In this document: piece by piece, positions 26,553 to 35,900 of the stretch
How the letters are laid out: each line of letters begins with the position of its first letter
Numbering within the stretch: the first letter of the stretch is position 1
NCBI RefSeq assembly: GCF_003116585.1
Contig: NZ_QEHM01000008.1
Location: 284,906 to 348,905 of the forward strand
Direction: 5' to 3'
Origin: Albibacillus kandeliae
GTDB taxonomy: Bacteria > Pseudomonadota > Alphaproteobacteria > Rhodobacterales > Rhodobacteraceae
Length of the DNA: 64,000 bases
Notes under the pieces: generated by a model
What the model was told of the DNA's origin: nothing
Databases searched by the model: none
Seen by the model: the letters and a program-made list of their open reading frames with translations, nothing else
Translations under genes and position numbers: made by a program

Positions 26553-27164
26553 TCATCGAACCGGCCTCCGCCGGGCACGAATCCGGACCAGCCCGGTGAC
26601 CGCCAGCGTCGCCGCGACGACCATCAGGCACAGGATCGCCTTTGTCACAGGCTCCATCGTGCCCACGATCAGCACCGCGTGGATCACGCTCCCCACCACC
26701 ACGACGATGGCAAGCCCCCGGTGAATGACATGCCACGCCCACACCTTGCGACGGATCAGCGCAAGGGCTGCGACAAGGAACAGGGCCCACATCGCCGTCA
26801 CGCCCCAGACCGAAAAGGGAGTCGGCGAGGTGAAGAGCAGCACGTCGATCACGTCGGGCGGGCTGGTCACCCAGAGTGCCGCGACATGCAGGACGACCAG
26901 AGTGACGATGGAGCCCCCCACCCAGCGGTGCAGCCTGCGTCCGCGCCGCCCCTCCAGCCCCGGCAGGACACCCGCCGCCAGCAGCGGCTGGACCAGCAGC
27001 AGGCTCATCGCCACGACCCCGGCGAATCCGGCAAGGATGTAGATCGGACCGCGCCACGCCAGCAGCGGGCTCAGGGTTGCCGCCGCGACCGGCACCAGCA
27101 TCGCCAGTGCCAGCACGGCCCAAGCCAGGCCCGCGCGAAACCGGCGCCCTTGGTTTGATGGCAT
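26553..27164 (-). CDS. Ferric-reductase-like / cytochrome b membrane protein
   Basis: This 203-residue protein has about six membrane helices and histidines spaced like heme ligands (RRLHRWVGG, TLVVLHVAAL, WHVIHRGLA, VIHAVLI). This fits the ferric-reductase-like transmembrane domain, which carries electrons through two b hemes across the membrane. It lacks the FAD/NADPH domains of full ferric reductases. It starts 5 bases after the upstream Tat-exported protein, so the two are probably co-expressed. Confidence 0.75.
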   Translation of the reverse strand: MPSNQGRRFRAGLAWAVLALAMLVPVAAATLSPLLAWRGPIYILAGFAGVVAMSLLLVQPLLAAGVLPGLEGRRGRRLHRWVGGSIVTLVVLHVAALWVTSPPDVIDVLLFTSPTPFSVWGVTAMWALFLVAALALIRRKVWAWHVIHRGLAIVVVVGSVIHAVLIVGTMEPVTKAILCLMVVAATLAVTGLVRIRARRRPVR

Positions 27165-27169
27165 TCGGT

Positions 27170-27658
27170 TCAGACCGGCTGGAGCACGAAATGCGCCTCC
27201 AGCGCCCTGTCGCCCGCGCTCGGCATGACGGGCCGCAGGAACACCGTCTCGAACTGGCCGCTGTCATAGGCCAGATGGCCGTGAGGCTGACCGAAGGCCG
27301 GCACGATCTGCGGCATCTCCAGCCGGAACGCCCCATTGGCATCGGTCAGCGTCGCACCGTGGCTGCGCGCATCGCGCTCGCTGCCCTCGGTCGTATGCGC
27401 CCAGATCTGGATGCGCTGGCCGGGCAGCGGCGCCCCGTCGCCCGCGCGGCGCACGGTCCCGGACATCCAGAAGCCGCCGCCGCCGATCCGCTCGACCACC
27501 GGCGCGCCCGGACGATAATTGTTGGCCCCGCCCCGCATCGACGGCGTCGGCGCCAAACCCTTGGCACGGGCCGGCACCCGCAACCCGGAGGCGGCGGTGA
27601 CGACAAGCCCGCCAGCAGCGGCGAGGAGCGATCTGCGATTGATCAGAACCATGGTCAT
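27170..27658 (-). CDS. Tat-exported intradiol-dioxygenase-like protein
   Basis: This 162-residue protein starts at ATG 27658 (AAGGGA ribosome site) and has a Tat signal (INRRSLLAAAGG). The mature part follows the beta-sandwich pattern of secreted intradiol dioxygenases (GTVRRAGDGAPLPGQRIQIW, TLTDANGAFRL). The HxH of the metal site is kept (H126, H128), but the two ligand tyrosines are not visible; Phe122 stands where the second is expected. It may therefore be inactive as a dioxygenase or use another chemistry. It is coupled to the ferric-reductase-like gene. Confidence 0.65.
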   Translation of the reverse strand: MTMVLINRRSLLAAAGGLVVTAASGLRVPARAKGLAPTPSMRGGANNYRPGAPVVERIGGGGFWMSGTVRRAGDGAPLPGQRIQIWAHTTEGSERDARSHGATLTDANGAFRLEMPQIVPAFGQPHGHLAYDSGQFETVFLRPVMPSAGDRALEAHFVLQPV

Positions 27659-27963
27659 GCGGTTCCCTTGGCTGAAGGACGGCCGGGGGCGTCTCTGCCC
27701 CGTCAACTCGCCCCGATCCTATCGCGAATGTACTTAGCTCCAAAGGCTGCAAAGCGGGCGCACGGGTAAAACCGGTCCACAATCGCGTGAGCGCCGCGCC
27801 CGTTCCATCCACGCCGAAAGGGCGCAATGCGGCAGCAATCGGGCCCCAATCGGACCGTTCGGACCCGATAAATCCCCGAAGATTCCCCATTTTCTTTGCA
27901 GAACTCTTACCTCCGCCCGCTAACGATACTCTCGGCAAAGCTCCCCAGAGAGGGATCAGCCCA
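27659..27963. other. 305-base divergent promoter region
   Basis: This gap separates the minus-strand Tat-protein gene from the plus-strand histidine kinase gene. It is locally A/T-rich near 27725-27745 and 27865-27905, as expected for two promoters. I see no clear dyad or open frame with family features. Confidence 0.5.
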
Positions 27964-29829
27964 ATGGACACTTCAAGAGCAGTGTCCCTTCGCACAACAG
28001 CAGAGGGGGCCGAACAAGGCATGACGACACAGACGGACCGCCCCGATTTCAACCCCGGGGACGCGCTTCGGGCGATGGAGCGACACCAGCCGATTCTCTG
28101 GCTCGACCTGACGGGTCAGGTGCGAACAACAACGCCGGGGTTCAGCGCTCTCTGGGGCAAGGACGCGATCTTCGAGGTCAGCGGCCCTGCCCCCTGGGCG
28201 CAGTTGGCCGGGGGCGAGCCGCAGAACCGGCAGGGCGTGCTGTGCACCCCTGATGGCCGCCGTCACGCCGCCCTGGGCCAGTACCTCCCGATCCGCGACG
28301 CGGACCAGCGCGTCACCGGGATCGCCCTAACCGTCACGCCGCGCGCCCCCGCCGCACGCCCGGGCGAATTCGCCGCCATGATCGACCTCGCGCCCGCCGC
28401 GATGGCCCTGCTCGATGGCGACTTCCGTCTGGTTCACTGCAATGGGGCGCTGGCCAAGCTGCTGGGCCGGGACCGGGCCGAACTGATGGGGCGCGCGCTC
28501 GAGGACCTCGTGGCCGAGGGAGAGCCCGAACTGCCCCCGGCAGACTGTGCCCGCCTGCAACAGCGCAGCATCTCACTGCTCCAGATCGAACGCCGCCTGC
28601 GGCGCGGCCCCGGGGAAACCCGCAACACCTGGGCGCAGATCCACCTCTCGCATGTCGAGACCGGCGGGGCAGAGGATCAGGCCCGCTTCGTTGCCCAGTT
28701 TCAGGACGTGAGCGAACAGCGCGAGGTCCAGCACATCAAGTCGAACTTCGTCGCCACCGTCAGCCACGAATTGCGCACGCCCCTGACCTCGATCAAGGGC
28801 GCGCTCGGCATGATCGGCGGCACCATGGCCGATGCCGACCCGTCGCGGACCGAGCGTCTGCTGTCCATCGCGGTCAAGAACTGCGACCGCCTGACCCTGC
28901 TGGTGAACGACATCCTCGACATGGAGAAGATCTCCTCCGGCCAGTCGCGCTTTCACCTCGCCGAGGCCCCGATCTGGACCCTGCTGGAACAGGCCGAAGT
29001 CACCAACCAGCCGTTCGGCCGAGAGCACGGGGTGACCTTTGCCCTGTCCGAAGCCCCGCGCGAGGCATGGGTGCGGGTCGATGTGGAACGCTTCCAGCAG
29101 GTTATGTCCAACCTGATGTCGAACGCGGCCAAGTTCTCGCCCGATGGCAGCACCGTGATGCTCAGCTGCGGTGTCTCCGAGGGGCACGTGACGATTTCGG
29201 TCACCGACTGCGGCCCCGGCATCGCCCCTGAGTTCCGCGAGAAAATCTTCATGCCTTTCTCGCAGGCCGACGATTCCTCGACCCGCGCCAAGGGCGGCAC
29301 CGGCCTCGGCCTGAACATCACCCGCCAGATCGTCGAACGCATGGGCGGCGAGATCGGCTTCGAGAACCACAACGCAGGCGGTTGCACCTTCTGGGTACGC
29401 CTGCCCGAGATCGCCCCGACGACAAGGGCCGAGCGCGAGATCGAGCGCATCGGCGACGGAACCCGCCGCCCGATGGTGCTGCACGTCGAGCATGACCGCG
29501 ACTTTGCCGAGGTGCTGCGCATGGCCTTCGACCGCCGCGCGGTCGTCACCCACGCGGTCACGATGGCCGATGCCGCGTGGTACGCGCGGCAGAACCCCTT
29601 CGACCTCGTCCTGATCGACTGGGACGGGATCCAGACCGGGGGCACCAACCTGCTGAACGTGATCGAAGCGATGCAGCCCGGCGTGCCGATCTACGGCCTC
29701 AGCACCCGCGACGCCGCCGTCGACCCCCGGGTGCGACGCAACCTGATCAAGAGCCGCGTGCGGCTGGAACAGATGGTGGACGCCTTTGCCGCCCGGCCGA
29801 ACGCGGACCATGCGGTCCGCGTGGCCTAG
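27964..29829 (+). CDS. Hybrid sensor histidine kinase with C-terminal receiver
   Basis: This 621-residue soluble protein starts at ATG 27964 (GAGAGGGA ribosome site). It has a PAS-like region at about residues 36-128 and a second PAS at about 136-252. HisKA with phospho-His268 (VSHELRTP) is followed by HATPase with DCGPGIAPEF and GGTGLGLNI (about 365-480). A receiver at about 505-605 has acceptor Asp in LIDWD, Ser in YGLSTRD and Lys in NLIKSR. No membrane segments, so it senses an internal signal. No partner regulator or phosphotransfer protein lies beside it. Confidence 0.88.
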   Translation: MDTSRAVSLRTTAEGAEQGMTTQTDRPDFNPGDALRAMERHQPILWLDLTGQVRTTTPGFSALWGKDAIFEVSGPAPWAQLAGGEPQNRQGVLCTPDGRRHAALGQYLPIRDADQRVTGIALTVTPRAPAARPGEFAAMIDLAPAAMALLDGDFRLVHCNGALAKLLGRDRAELMGRALEDLVAEGEPELPPADCARLQQRSISLLQIERRLRRGPGETRNTWAQIHLSHVETGGAEDQARFVAQFQDVSEQREVQHIKSNFVATVSHELRTPLTSIKGALGMIGGTMADADPSRTERLLSIAVKNCDRLTLLVNDILDMEKISSGQSRFHLAEAPIWTLLEQAEVTNQPFGREHGVTFALSEAPREAWVRVDVERFQQVMSNLMSNAAKFSPDGSTVMLSCGVSEGHVTISVTDCGPGIAPEFREKIFMPFSQADDSSTRAKGGTGLGLNITRQIVERMGGEIGFENHNAGGCTFWVRLPEIAPTTRAEREIERIGDGTRRPMVLHVEHDRDFAEVLRMAFDRRAVVTHAVTMADAAWYARQNPFDLVLIDWDGIQTGGTNLLNVIEAMQPGVPIYGLSTRDAAVDPRVRRNLIKSRVRLEQMVDAFAARPNADHAVRVA

Positions 29830-29831
29830 GG

Positions 29832-30602
29832 TTACAGCGTCTCGACAACACCCCCGTCGACGCGCAGGCTCGCGCCCGTGGTGGCCGAGGCCAGAGGCGA
29901 GCAGGCATAGAGGATCATGCTCGCCACCTCTTCCACGGTCGCCGCGCGCTGGATGATCGAACTCGGGCGATGCGTCATCACGAAATCGGCGGCCACCTTC
30001 TCGACCGGCGCGCCGCTGCGCGCCACCTCCTCGGCCAACATATCCCGCAGCCCGTCGCTCAGCGTCGGCCCCGGCAGCACCGAGTTCACGGTCACGCCCG
30101 TCCCGGCAAGGCGCTTGGCCAGCCCGCGCGCCAGCGCCACGTCGGCCGTCTTGCTGACGCCGTAGTGGATCATGTCGGCGGGAATGTTGAACGCCGATTC
30201 CGAGCCCAGCATGACGATCCGGCCCCAGCCCCGCTCGACCATGCCCGGCGCCAGCGCCCGGCTCAGGCGCACCGCGCTCATCACGTTGACCTGCCAGTGC
30301 CGGTCCCACGCCTCGTCCGGCGTATCGAAGAAGTCCGACGGCACGAAAATGCCCGCGTTGTTGACCAGGATATCCACCTGCCCCGCCGCCGCGGCCAGCT
30401 CGGCGCACCCCTCTGCCGTGCCCACATCGGCACTTATGCCCCGCGCGCCCAGTGTCTGCTCCAGCGCGCGCAGCTGCTCCGGGTCCCGGCCATGCAGGAT
30501 AACCTCCGCGCCCGCTTCACGCAAGGCCTCTGCGGCGGCAAGCCCGATGCCCTTGGTCGAGCCGGTGATCAGGGCGGTCTTGTTGGAAAGGTCGAGGTTC
30601 AT
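29832..30602 (-). CDS. Short-chain dehydrogenase/reductase (SDR)
   Basis: This 256-residue classical SDR has the cofactor motif TGSTKGIG, NNAG and the catalytic YGVSK. Overlap of four bases with the SGNH hydrolase gene shows it is the last gene of an MFS-SGNH-SDR operon. It ends two bases from the convergent kinase gene. Substrate unknown. Confidence 0.88.
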   Translation of the reverse strand: MNLDLSNKTALITGSTKGIGLAAAEALREAGAEVILHGRDPEQLRALEQTLGARGISADVGTAEGCAELAAAAGQVDILVNNAGIFVPSDFFDTPDEAWDRHWQVNVMSAVRLSRALAPGMVERGWGRIVMLGSESAFNIPADMIHYGVSKTADVALARGLAKRLAGTGVTVNSVLPGPTLSDGLRDMLAEEVARSGAPVEKVAADFVMTHRPSSIIQRAATVEEVASMILYACSPLASATTGASLRVDGGVVETL

Positions 30603-31828
30603 CGGAAGTCTCCCAGCAGGATGGTAAGGGGAATGGCGTCGGCCATGGCCGCATTGCCCGCGGCCCCGGGGTGCAGCCGGTCGCCGCTGTCGTTGATTTC
30701 GGCCAGTCGGCTGTCGTCGGTCGGATCCCTGAGCACGGCGTCGAAGTCGACCAGCGCATCAGGGATATCTGTGGCGCGCAGCCAGTCATTCAACTCCCGG
30801 CGCAGGCGGTCCTTGGCCGGCGACCAATAGCTCGCCTCCAGCGGCGTTCCCGGCAGCGCACCGCGAAACGGCGGCACGGTGCCCAGCACCAGCCGCATCC
30901 CCCGCGCATGGACCTGCGCCGCCACCTGTTGCAGCCCCGCCGTCATCCGGCCGAGCGTCATCGGCGCCTCCTCCGGAGCAAAGGGCGTGCCGGGCCAGGC
31001 AATGTCGTTGGTGCCGATCAGCAGCACCAGCGTCGTCGCGCCCGGCACCGCCAGCAGGTCGCGGTCAAGCCGGGCCAGCACGCTCCGCCCCATCCCGTCG
31101 CTCAGCAGGCGCCCGCCGGAGATCCCCGCGTTGATCACCGAAACCCCCTCGGGCGCAAGCCGCCGCGACAGGTAGTCGGGCCAGCGCGCCGCCCCGTCCA
31201 TCGGCGCCCCGTTGCCATCGGTGATCGAGTCGCCCATCGCGACCACCACCGCGCGTGGTTGGTGGTCGGTGAGCACCCCGCTCAGGGTCAGCCGCGCGGG
31301 CATCTCCGACAGTACCTCAGGCATCTCCGTGTCCGCGCCGATGACATAGCTCGTCTCCCGCGCGTCCCAGTGGAAGTCCTCCGACTCGGCCTCCGCGCCG
31401 AACCTCAGCGTTGCGGCGATCCGGTCACCGGCCGCCGCCGAAAACGCCACCGGGTCCGACACCGCCTCGGCCCCCGCCGCAATGGTGACCCCGTCCTGCC
31501 CGCCAAAGCTGACCCTTGCCGACGGTCCCGTCGCCGCGCCGCCAAGGCTGGGGGCGACCGAGGCCGCCTCCACCCTGAGTGCCCGCGTGCCGTGGAGGTT
31601 CGACAGAACGAGGCGCAGACGGTCGGCGGAGTAGCCCAGCGTCAGCGGCTGCCGGATGGTCGCGCCCGCGATCCGCTCCGGCAGGCCGGTCGCGAACAGG
31701 CTGGTATCCGTCCAGACCGCCTGCGGCGCGGCCATCCAGGCCTGTGCCCATTGCTCCGCCGCAGTGGGCTGGGCCAGCAGCGAGAGCGCCACGCCCATCG
31801 CCGCCGCCGGTTTCACGAGAGAGGTCAT
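30599..31828 (-). CDS. Exported SGNH/GDSL-family hydrolase
   Basis: This 409-residue protein has a signal peptide (to about PTAAEQ), an N-terminal beta-rich region, and a C-terminal SGNH esterase with all blocks: GDSITDGNG (Ser), INAGISGGRLL (Gly), GTNDI (Asn) and DRLHPGAAGN (Asp/His). It would deacylate sugars, polysaccharides or lipids in the periplasm. The ATG at 31828 overlaps the MFS stop, so earlier in-frame codons are not part of it. Confidence 0.87.
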   Translation of the reverse strand: MTSLVKPAAAMGVALSLLAQPTAAEQWAQAWMAAPQAVWTDTSLFATGLPERIAGATIRQPLTLGYSADRLRLVLSNLHGTRALRVEAASVAPSLGGAATGPSARVSFGGQDGVTIAAGAEAVSDPVAFSAAAGDRIAATLRFGAEAESEDFHWDARETSYVIGADTEMPEVLSEMPARLTLSGVLTDHQPRAVVVAMGDSITDGNGAPMDGAARWPDYLSRRLAPEGVSVINAGISGGRLLSDGMGRSVLARLDRDLLAVPGATTLVLLIGTNDIAWPGTPFAPEEAPMTLGRMTAGLQQVAAQVHARGMRLVLGTVPPFRGALPGTPLEASYWSPAKDRLRRELNDWLRATDIPDALVDFDAVLRDPTDDSRLAEINDSGDRLHPGAAGNAAMADAIPLTILLGDFR

Positions 31829-33009
31829 TTCATGTCCTTCCGATTGGTCAGGGCGATGGCGAGCGCGGCCAGCGGCGGCAGCGCGGCAAAGGGCATCAGG
31901 GCGGCAAAGCCATAACCCGACTGCAGCACCAGCCCCCCAAGCCATGCCCCGATGGCATTGCCGAGGTTGAAGGCCGAGATGTTCAAGGTCGCGCCCAGCG
32001 CCGCCCCGGTCGCCGGGGCCTGCCGCATCATGAAGGTCTGCAGCGGCGCCACCGAGGCAAAGGCCAGCGCCCCGAAGACCAGCATCAGCGGCGCGGCCAG
32101 CAACGGAACCGGCAGACCGACACGCAGCAGCAGCATCCCGGCGGCCAGCGCGACGAGCACCCCGATGACCGAGGCGCCGAGGTTGCGGTCCGCCAGCCGC
32201 CCACCTGCAAAGTTGCCGATCACGAGGCCCAGCCCGAAGAGCAGCAGCAGCGGCGAGACCTGCGCCTCGGCGATGCCCGCGACCTCGGTCAGAACCGGCG
32301 CGATGAAGGTAAAGACCATGAACACGCCCGCATAGCCGAGAACGGTCATCGCAAGCGCGCGCAGCGGGCCGGGCCGCGCGAACCCGGCCAGATCGCGCCA
32401 AGTCATCGGCGCCCCCGGCTCGGTGCGCGGCAGCAGCGCGGCAATGGCCAGCGCCGCCACGATGCCGATGCCGGACACCACCCAGAAGGTCGCGCGCCAG
32501 CCGAATTCCTGCCCCAGCCAGGTGCCAAAGGGCAGCCCCAGCACGGTGGCGAGCGTCAGCCCGCTGAACAGAAGCGCAATGGCCGACGCCTTGCGATGCG
32601 GCGGAACCAGCGACTGCGCCACGACCGAGCCGGTGCCGAAGAAGGTCCCGTGGGCAAAGCCGGTCAGCACCCGCGCCGCCAGCAGCAGGCCATAGCTGGG
32701 CGAGACGGCGCAGAGCAGATTGCCGACGGTAAAGATCACCATCAGCAAAAGCAGCAGGTTGCGATGCGGCAGCCGAGCCGTGGCAAGAGTCAGCAGCGGG
32801 CCGCCCACGGTCACGCCCAGCGCGTAGCCGCTGATCAGCAGCCCCGCATGGGGCAGCGAGACCGAGACGTCGGCCGCCACCTGGGGCAGCAGCCCCATGA
32901 TCACGAACTCGGTCAGGCCGATGCCGAAGGCGCCGATCCCCAGCGCGATCAGGGGCCATGTGGCAGAGGAAGACCCGGCTTGGTCCCGGGTCGGCGAATA
33001 GGATGTCAT
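31825..33009 (-). CDS. MFS transporter, AraJ/YdhP-like drug or sugar efflux family
   Basis: This 394-residue, 12-helix transporter has a first-helix motif (GIGAFGIGLTEFVIMGLLPQVA) typical of the DHA1 group including AraJ/YdhP/Cml-type exporters. It is the first gene of the operon and is divergent from a LysR gene that probably controls it. Substrate unknown. Confidence 0.88.
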   Translation of the reverse strand: MTSYSPTRDQAGSSSATWPLIALGIGAFGIGLTEFVIMGLLPQVAADVSVSLPHAGLLISGYALGVTVGGPLLTLATARLPHRNLLLLLMVIFTVGNLLCAVSPSYGLLLAARVLTGFAHGTFFGTGSVVAQSLVPPHRKASAIALLFSGLTLATVLGLPFGTWLGQEFGWRATFWVVSGIGIVAALAIAALLPRTEPGAPMTWRDLAGFARPGPLRALAMTVLGYAGVFMVFTFIAPVLTEVAGIAEAQVSPLLLLFGLGLVIGNFAGGRLADRNLGASVIGVLVALAAGMLLLRVGLPVPLLAAPLMLVFGALAFASVAPLQTFMMRQAPATGAALGATLNISAFNLGNAIGAWLGGLVLQSGYGFAALMPFAALPPLAALAIALTNRKDMK

Positions 33010-33066
33010 GTCTGTGGCTCCGGTAGTGTCGGAACCGGAAAATGGCGCAGGGCCACTTGTGAATAA

Positions 33067-33080
33067 ACCTATCGAAAGGT
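33067..33080. promoter_or_regulatory. Dyad in the MFS/LysR divergent region
   Basis: The 14-base near-palindrome ACCT-ATCGAA-AGGT (only one mismatched pair) lies midway between the divergent starts (33009 and 33121). Location and size suit the recognition half of a LysR control region, though a T-N11-A core is not obvious. Confidence 0.4.
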
Positions 33081-33120
33081 AACAACATTAAGGAACTCAC
33101 TTCATGAATTGAGATCCCGG

Positions 33121-33960
33121 ATGCGCGACACCAACCGCCTCGCCGACTTGGAATGCTTCCTCGCCGTGGTAGAGGAAGGCAGCTTTTCCGGCGCCGCCGC
33201 GCGCCGCCGCATGAGCCCCTCGGCCGTCTCCAAGATGATGGCCCGGCTCGAGGCACGGCTGAACGCCACCCTGATCCGGCGCACCACCCGCCGCCTGCAG
33301 ATCACCGACGAGGGCCAGCGCTTTGCCGAAGCCGCCCGCCGGGTGCTGGCGCAGCTCGATCAGGCCGAACGCGAGGCAGGCTGCGGTCTGGTCGCGGGCA
33401 CCGTGCGCCTCGCCACCAGTTCGGCCTATGCCAACCACATCCTCGCGCCGATCCTGCCCGACCTGCTGGCGCAGCACCCGGACCTGGACCTCGAACTGCT
33501 GATCGGCGACGGGGTAACGGACCTCTCCGGCCAGCCCGTTGACCTTGCGGTGCGGGCCGGGCCCCTGCCCGATTCAAGCCTGCGCGCCCGTTCGCTCGGT
33601 CGGTCGGAGCTGATCGAGGTGCGCGCCCCCGGAGCGCCCGAGCAGAGGTTGGGCTTTGCCTATGCCCGGCGCGACCCGATCTGGAACCACGACACGCCGC
33701 GCATCCGCGCAAGCGACGGCAACACCATCGCGATCCTCGCCGCACACGGCTGCGGTATCTCGCGCAGCGGGCGCTTCGTGGTGGCAGAGGCCCTGCGAGA
33801 CGGGCGGCTTGTCGAGGTGCCCGGCAGCAAGCCCGCATGGGAAGAATTCCACGTCATCTACCTCGGCACCGCACGGACCCTGCCCGCCCGCATTGCCGCG
33901 GTCATCGACCATCTCGTCCTGCACGGCCGGGTCGACCGCACGGCCAAGGCTCCCGCCTGA
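33121..33960 (+). CDS. LysR family transcriptional regulator
   Basis: This 279-residue protein has an N-terminal winged helix (LADLECFLAVVEEGSFSGAAARR, SPSAVSKMMARLE). The effector domain is slightly short. ATG 33121 is chosen; TTG 33109 would add four residues. It is divergent from the MFS-SGNH-SDR operon and likely controls it. Confidence 0.88.
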   Translation: MRDTNRLADLECFLAVVEEGSFSGAAARRRMSPSAVSKMMARLEARLNATLIRRTTRRLQITDEGQRFAEAARRVLAQLDQAEREAGCGLVAGTVRLATSSAYANHILAPILPDLLAQHPDLDLELLIGDGVTDLSGQPVDLAVRAGPLPDSSLRARSLGRSELIEVRAPGAPEQRLGFAYARRDPIWNHDTPRIRASDGNTIAILAAHGCGISRSGRFVVAEALRDGRLVEVPGSKPAWEEFHVIYLGTARTLPARIAAVIDHLVLHGRVDRTAKAPA

Positions 33961-33970
33961 CAGCCTGCGT

Positions 33971-34633
33971 TCAACGCTCCCGGTGCCACCGCCCCACGGC
34001 TTCAAGCCCGCCGACCGCATAGGCGAGCATCTGGTCGACGATCTCTTCCGTCGGCGCATGGCCCAGCCGCTCGGCCATCGGCGTTTCCCCCCGCCCGACC
34101 AGCGCAACAAAGGCGCAGGGTGCCGCGATGGAGGGCAGACACCGGAACAGGGCCGGATCATCGGCGGGAAGGCCGCTGATTTCGCCCAGCAGCGGCAGCA
34201 CGATCTGAAGCTTCGGCAGGATCTCCTCTTCCTGCAGCGTCGCGAAATGTGAGGTCGGGGCCAGCACCTCGCGGCCCAGCAGGATGATCGGCCAGTCGAG
34301 CTTGCGCGCCGCACCGCCAATCAGGAAACCCAGCAGGTCCCGTAGTCTCTCGCGGGCTGAACGGTCGCTGCCGACGATCCGCTCCAGATCGGTCCGGTCG
34401 GCGATGCGCCGATGCGCCTCCGCCAGCACGGCCTGGTAGAGACCGGCCCGGTTCACGAAATGGAAGTTGAGGGTGGCCGGGTTCACCCCTGCCCGCGCCG
34501 CGATGTCCTTGTTACTGGTGTCCGCAAGGCCCGCCGCCGCGAACATCTCGCCCGAAACCTGCAGGATGCGCGCCCGCGTCGCCGCGCCGTCGGACCGTGG
34601 CGCGCGCTTGTCCGGTGATCTGCTCTCGCTCAT
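33971..34633 (-). CDS. cecR: TetR family repressor, CecR-like
   Basis: This 220-residue protein has an N-terminal TetR helix-turn-helix (ARILQVSGEMFAAAGLADTSNKDIAARAGVNPATLNFHF) and a C-terminal domain of the CecR/DUF1956 type. The start at 34633 has a GGAGGT site; upstream in-frame codons lack support. It is divergent from an ABC set resembling ybhGFSR, which CecR controls in E. coli. That gene order supports the assignment. Confidence 0.8.
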   Translation of the reverse strand: MSESRSPDKRAPRSDGAATRARILQVSGEMFAAAGLADTSNKDIAARAGVNPATLNFHFVNRAGLYQAVLAEAHRRIADRTDLERIVGSDRSARERLRDLLGFLIGGAARKLDWPIILLGREVLAPTSHFATLQEEEILPKLQIVLPLLGEISGLPADDPALFRCLPSIAAPCAFVALVGRGETPMAERLGHAPTEEIVDQMLAYAVGGLEAVGRWHRER

Positions 34634-34835
34634 GCGACGTCTACCTCCGCCCCTCGGGTCATCGAAGCGCCCGAACAGACGGCCAGCCAGCGGCCCGGGC
34701 AGCGCAAGACCCTCTGCGCACGTCACAAAACATCCGTCTTTCCCCATTCAGGTGCCACAATCGGGGGCACCGGCGCCGGACTGCGGCATAGGCGCCCGCC
34801 GTACAACGATCGCTCGACAGTATCAATTGCACAGG

Positions 34836-34850
34836 CTAAATTCAATTTAG
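34836..34850. promoter_or_regulatory. 15-bp perfect palindrome, probable CecR-like operator
   Basis: CTAAATT-C-AATTTAG is perfectly symmetric and very A/T-rich. It sits 55 bases before the HlyD-family start in the 271-base gap between the repressor and the ABC operon. The rest of the gap shows no gene. TetR-type dimers bind such sites; binding here is inference. Confidence 0.6.
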
Positions 34851-34904
34851 TTTAACATGCGCCCGACTCTCTTTCTGCGTCCGTATTTTTCCAGGAGCCC
34901 CGAC

Positions 34905-35900
34905 ATGAAGAAGTTTCTGCCCATCCTGGTGATTGCAGCCCTGGCCGCCGGCGGGTGGTACTGGTGGCGCCAGTACGAGGCCGACCCGGGCGACGGGCTC
35001 AGGCTCTACGGCAACGTCGACATCCGCCAGATCGCGCTGGCCTTCGACGGCACCGGACGCATCACCGAACTGCTGGCCGAGGAAGGCGACGAGGTTCAGG
35101 CGGGCGCCGTGATCGGGCGGCTCGACACCCGGGCGCTGGAACTTCAGGCCAAGGCGCAGGAGGCCGCCGTCGAGGCCCAGCGGCAGAGCCTGCTCGAACT
35201 CCGCGACGGGGCCCGCCCGGAAGAGATCGCACAAGCCCGCGCGCAGGTGGCCTCAAGCGAAGCCTCGGCGCGGCTGACGAACCTGCACCGCGACCGCGTC
35301 GCCCGGCTGATCACCACCGACAGCAGCGCGGTCAGCCAGCTCGACATGGACCGCGCCATAGCCGAGGCCGACGCCGCCAACGCGCTTGTCGATCAGAGCA
35401 GCGCGGCGCTCGACCTGCTCCTTGCCGGGTCGCGCCCCGAGGTGATCGCCGCCGCCGAAGCGCAGCTGCGCAGCGCCGAGGCGCAGCTCGAATACCTGCG
35501 CTACCAGGTCAGCCAGGGAGAACTGCAAGCCCCAAGCGACGGCGTGGTGCGGTCGCGCCAGCGCGAACCCGGCGACATCGTCACCGCGCAACTGCCCGTC
35601 TACGCGCTGGCCCTGACCCAGCCCAAGTGGATCCGGGTCTACGTGCGCGAGGCCGACCTCGGTCGGATCAAGCCGGGAATGGAAGCCTCGGTGATCAGCG
35701 ACAGCCAGCCCGACGCGCCGGTGACCGGTCGCGTCGGCTACATCTCTTCGGTCGCCGAGTTCACCCCGAAGTCGGTCCAGACCGAGGAACTCCGCACGAG
35801 CCTCGTCTACGAGGTCCGCATCATCGTCGAGGACGCGGACGACTCCCTGCGACTTGGCCAGCCGGTGACGGTCCGCCTGCCGGTCGAGCCGGTATCATGA
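34905..35900 (+). CDS. ybhG: HlyD-family membrane fusion protein, YbhG-like
   Basis: This 331-residue protein starts at ATG 34905 (CAGGAG site). It has an N-terminal membrane anchor, a split lipoyl/biotinyl domain (YGNVDIRQIALAFDGTGRI at the front, GELQAPSDGVVRSR later) and a long alpha-helical hairpin at about residues 80-195. It links an inner-membrane ABC exporter to the outer membrane. It overlaps the ATPase gene by four bases. Confidence 0.87.
   Translation: MKKFLPILVIAALAAGGWYWWRQYEADPGDGLRLYGNVDIRQIALAFDGTGRITELLAEEGDEVQAGAVIGRLDTRALELQAKAQEAAVEAQRQSLLELRDGARPEEIAQARAQVASSEASARLTNLHRDRVARLITTDSSAVSQLDMDRAIAEADAANALVDQSSAALDLLLAGSRPEVIAAAEAQLRSAEAQLEYLRYQVSQGELQAPSDGVVRSRQREPGDIVTAQLPVYALALTQPKWIRVYVREADLGRIKPGMEASVISDSQPDAPVTGRVGYISSVAEFTPKSVQTEELRTSLVYEVRIIVEDADDSLRLGQPVTVRLPVEPVS

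Noticed and set aside
30599..33256. 885-codon frame apparently joining a transporter-like region to the SGNH hydrolase
   Set aside because: The first half is a frame shadow of the MFS gene; the real hydrolase starts at 31828 with a signal peptide.
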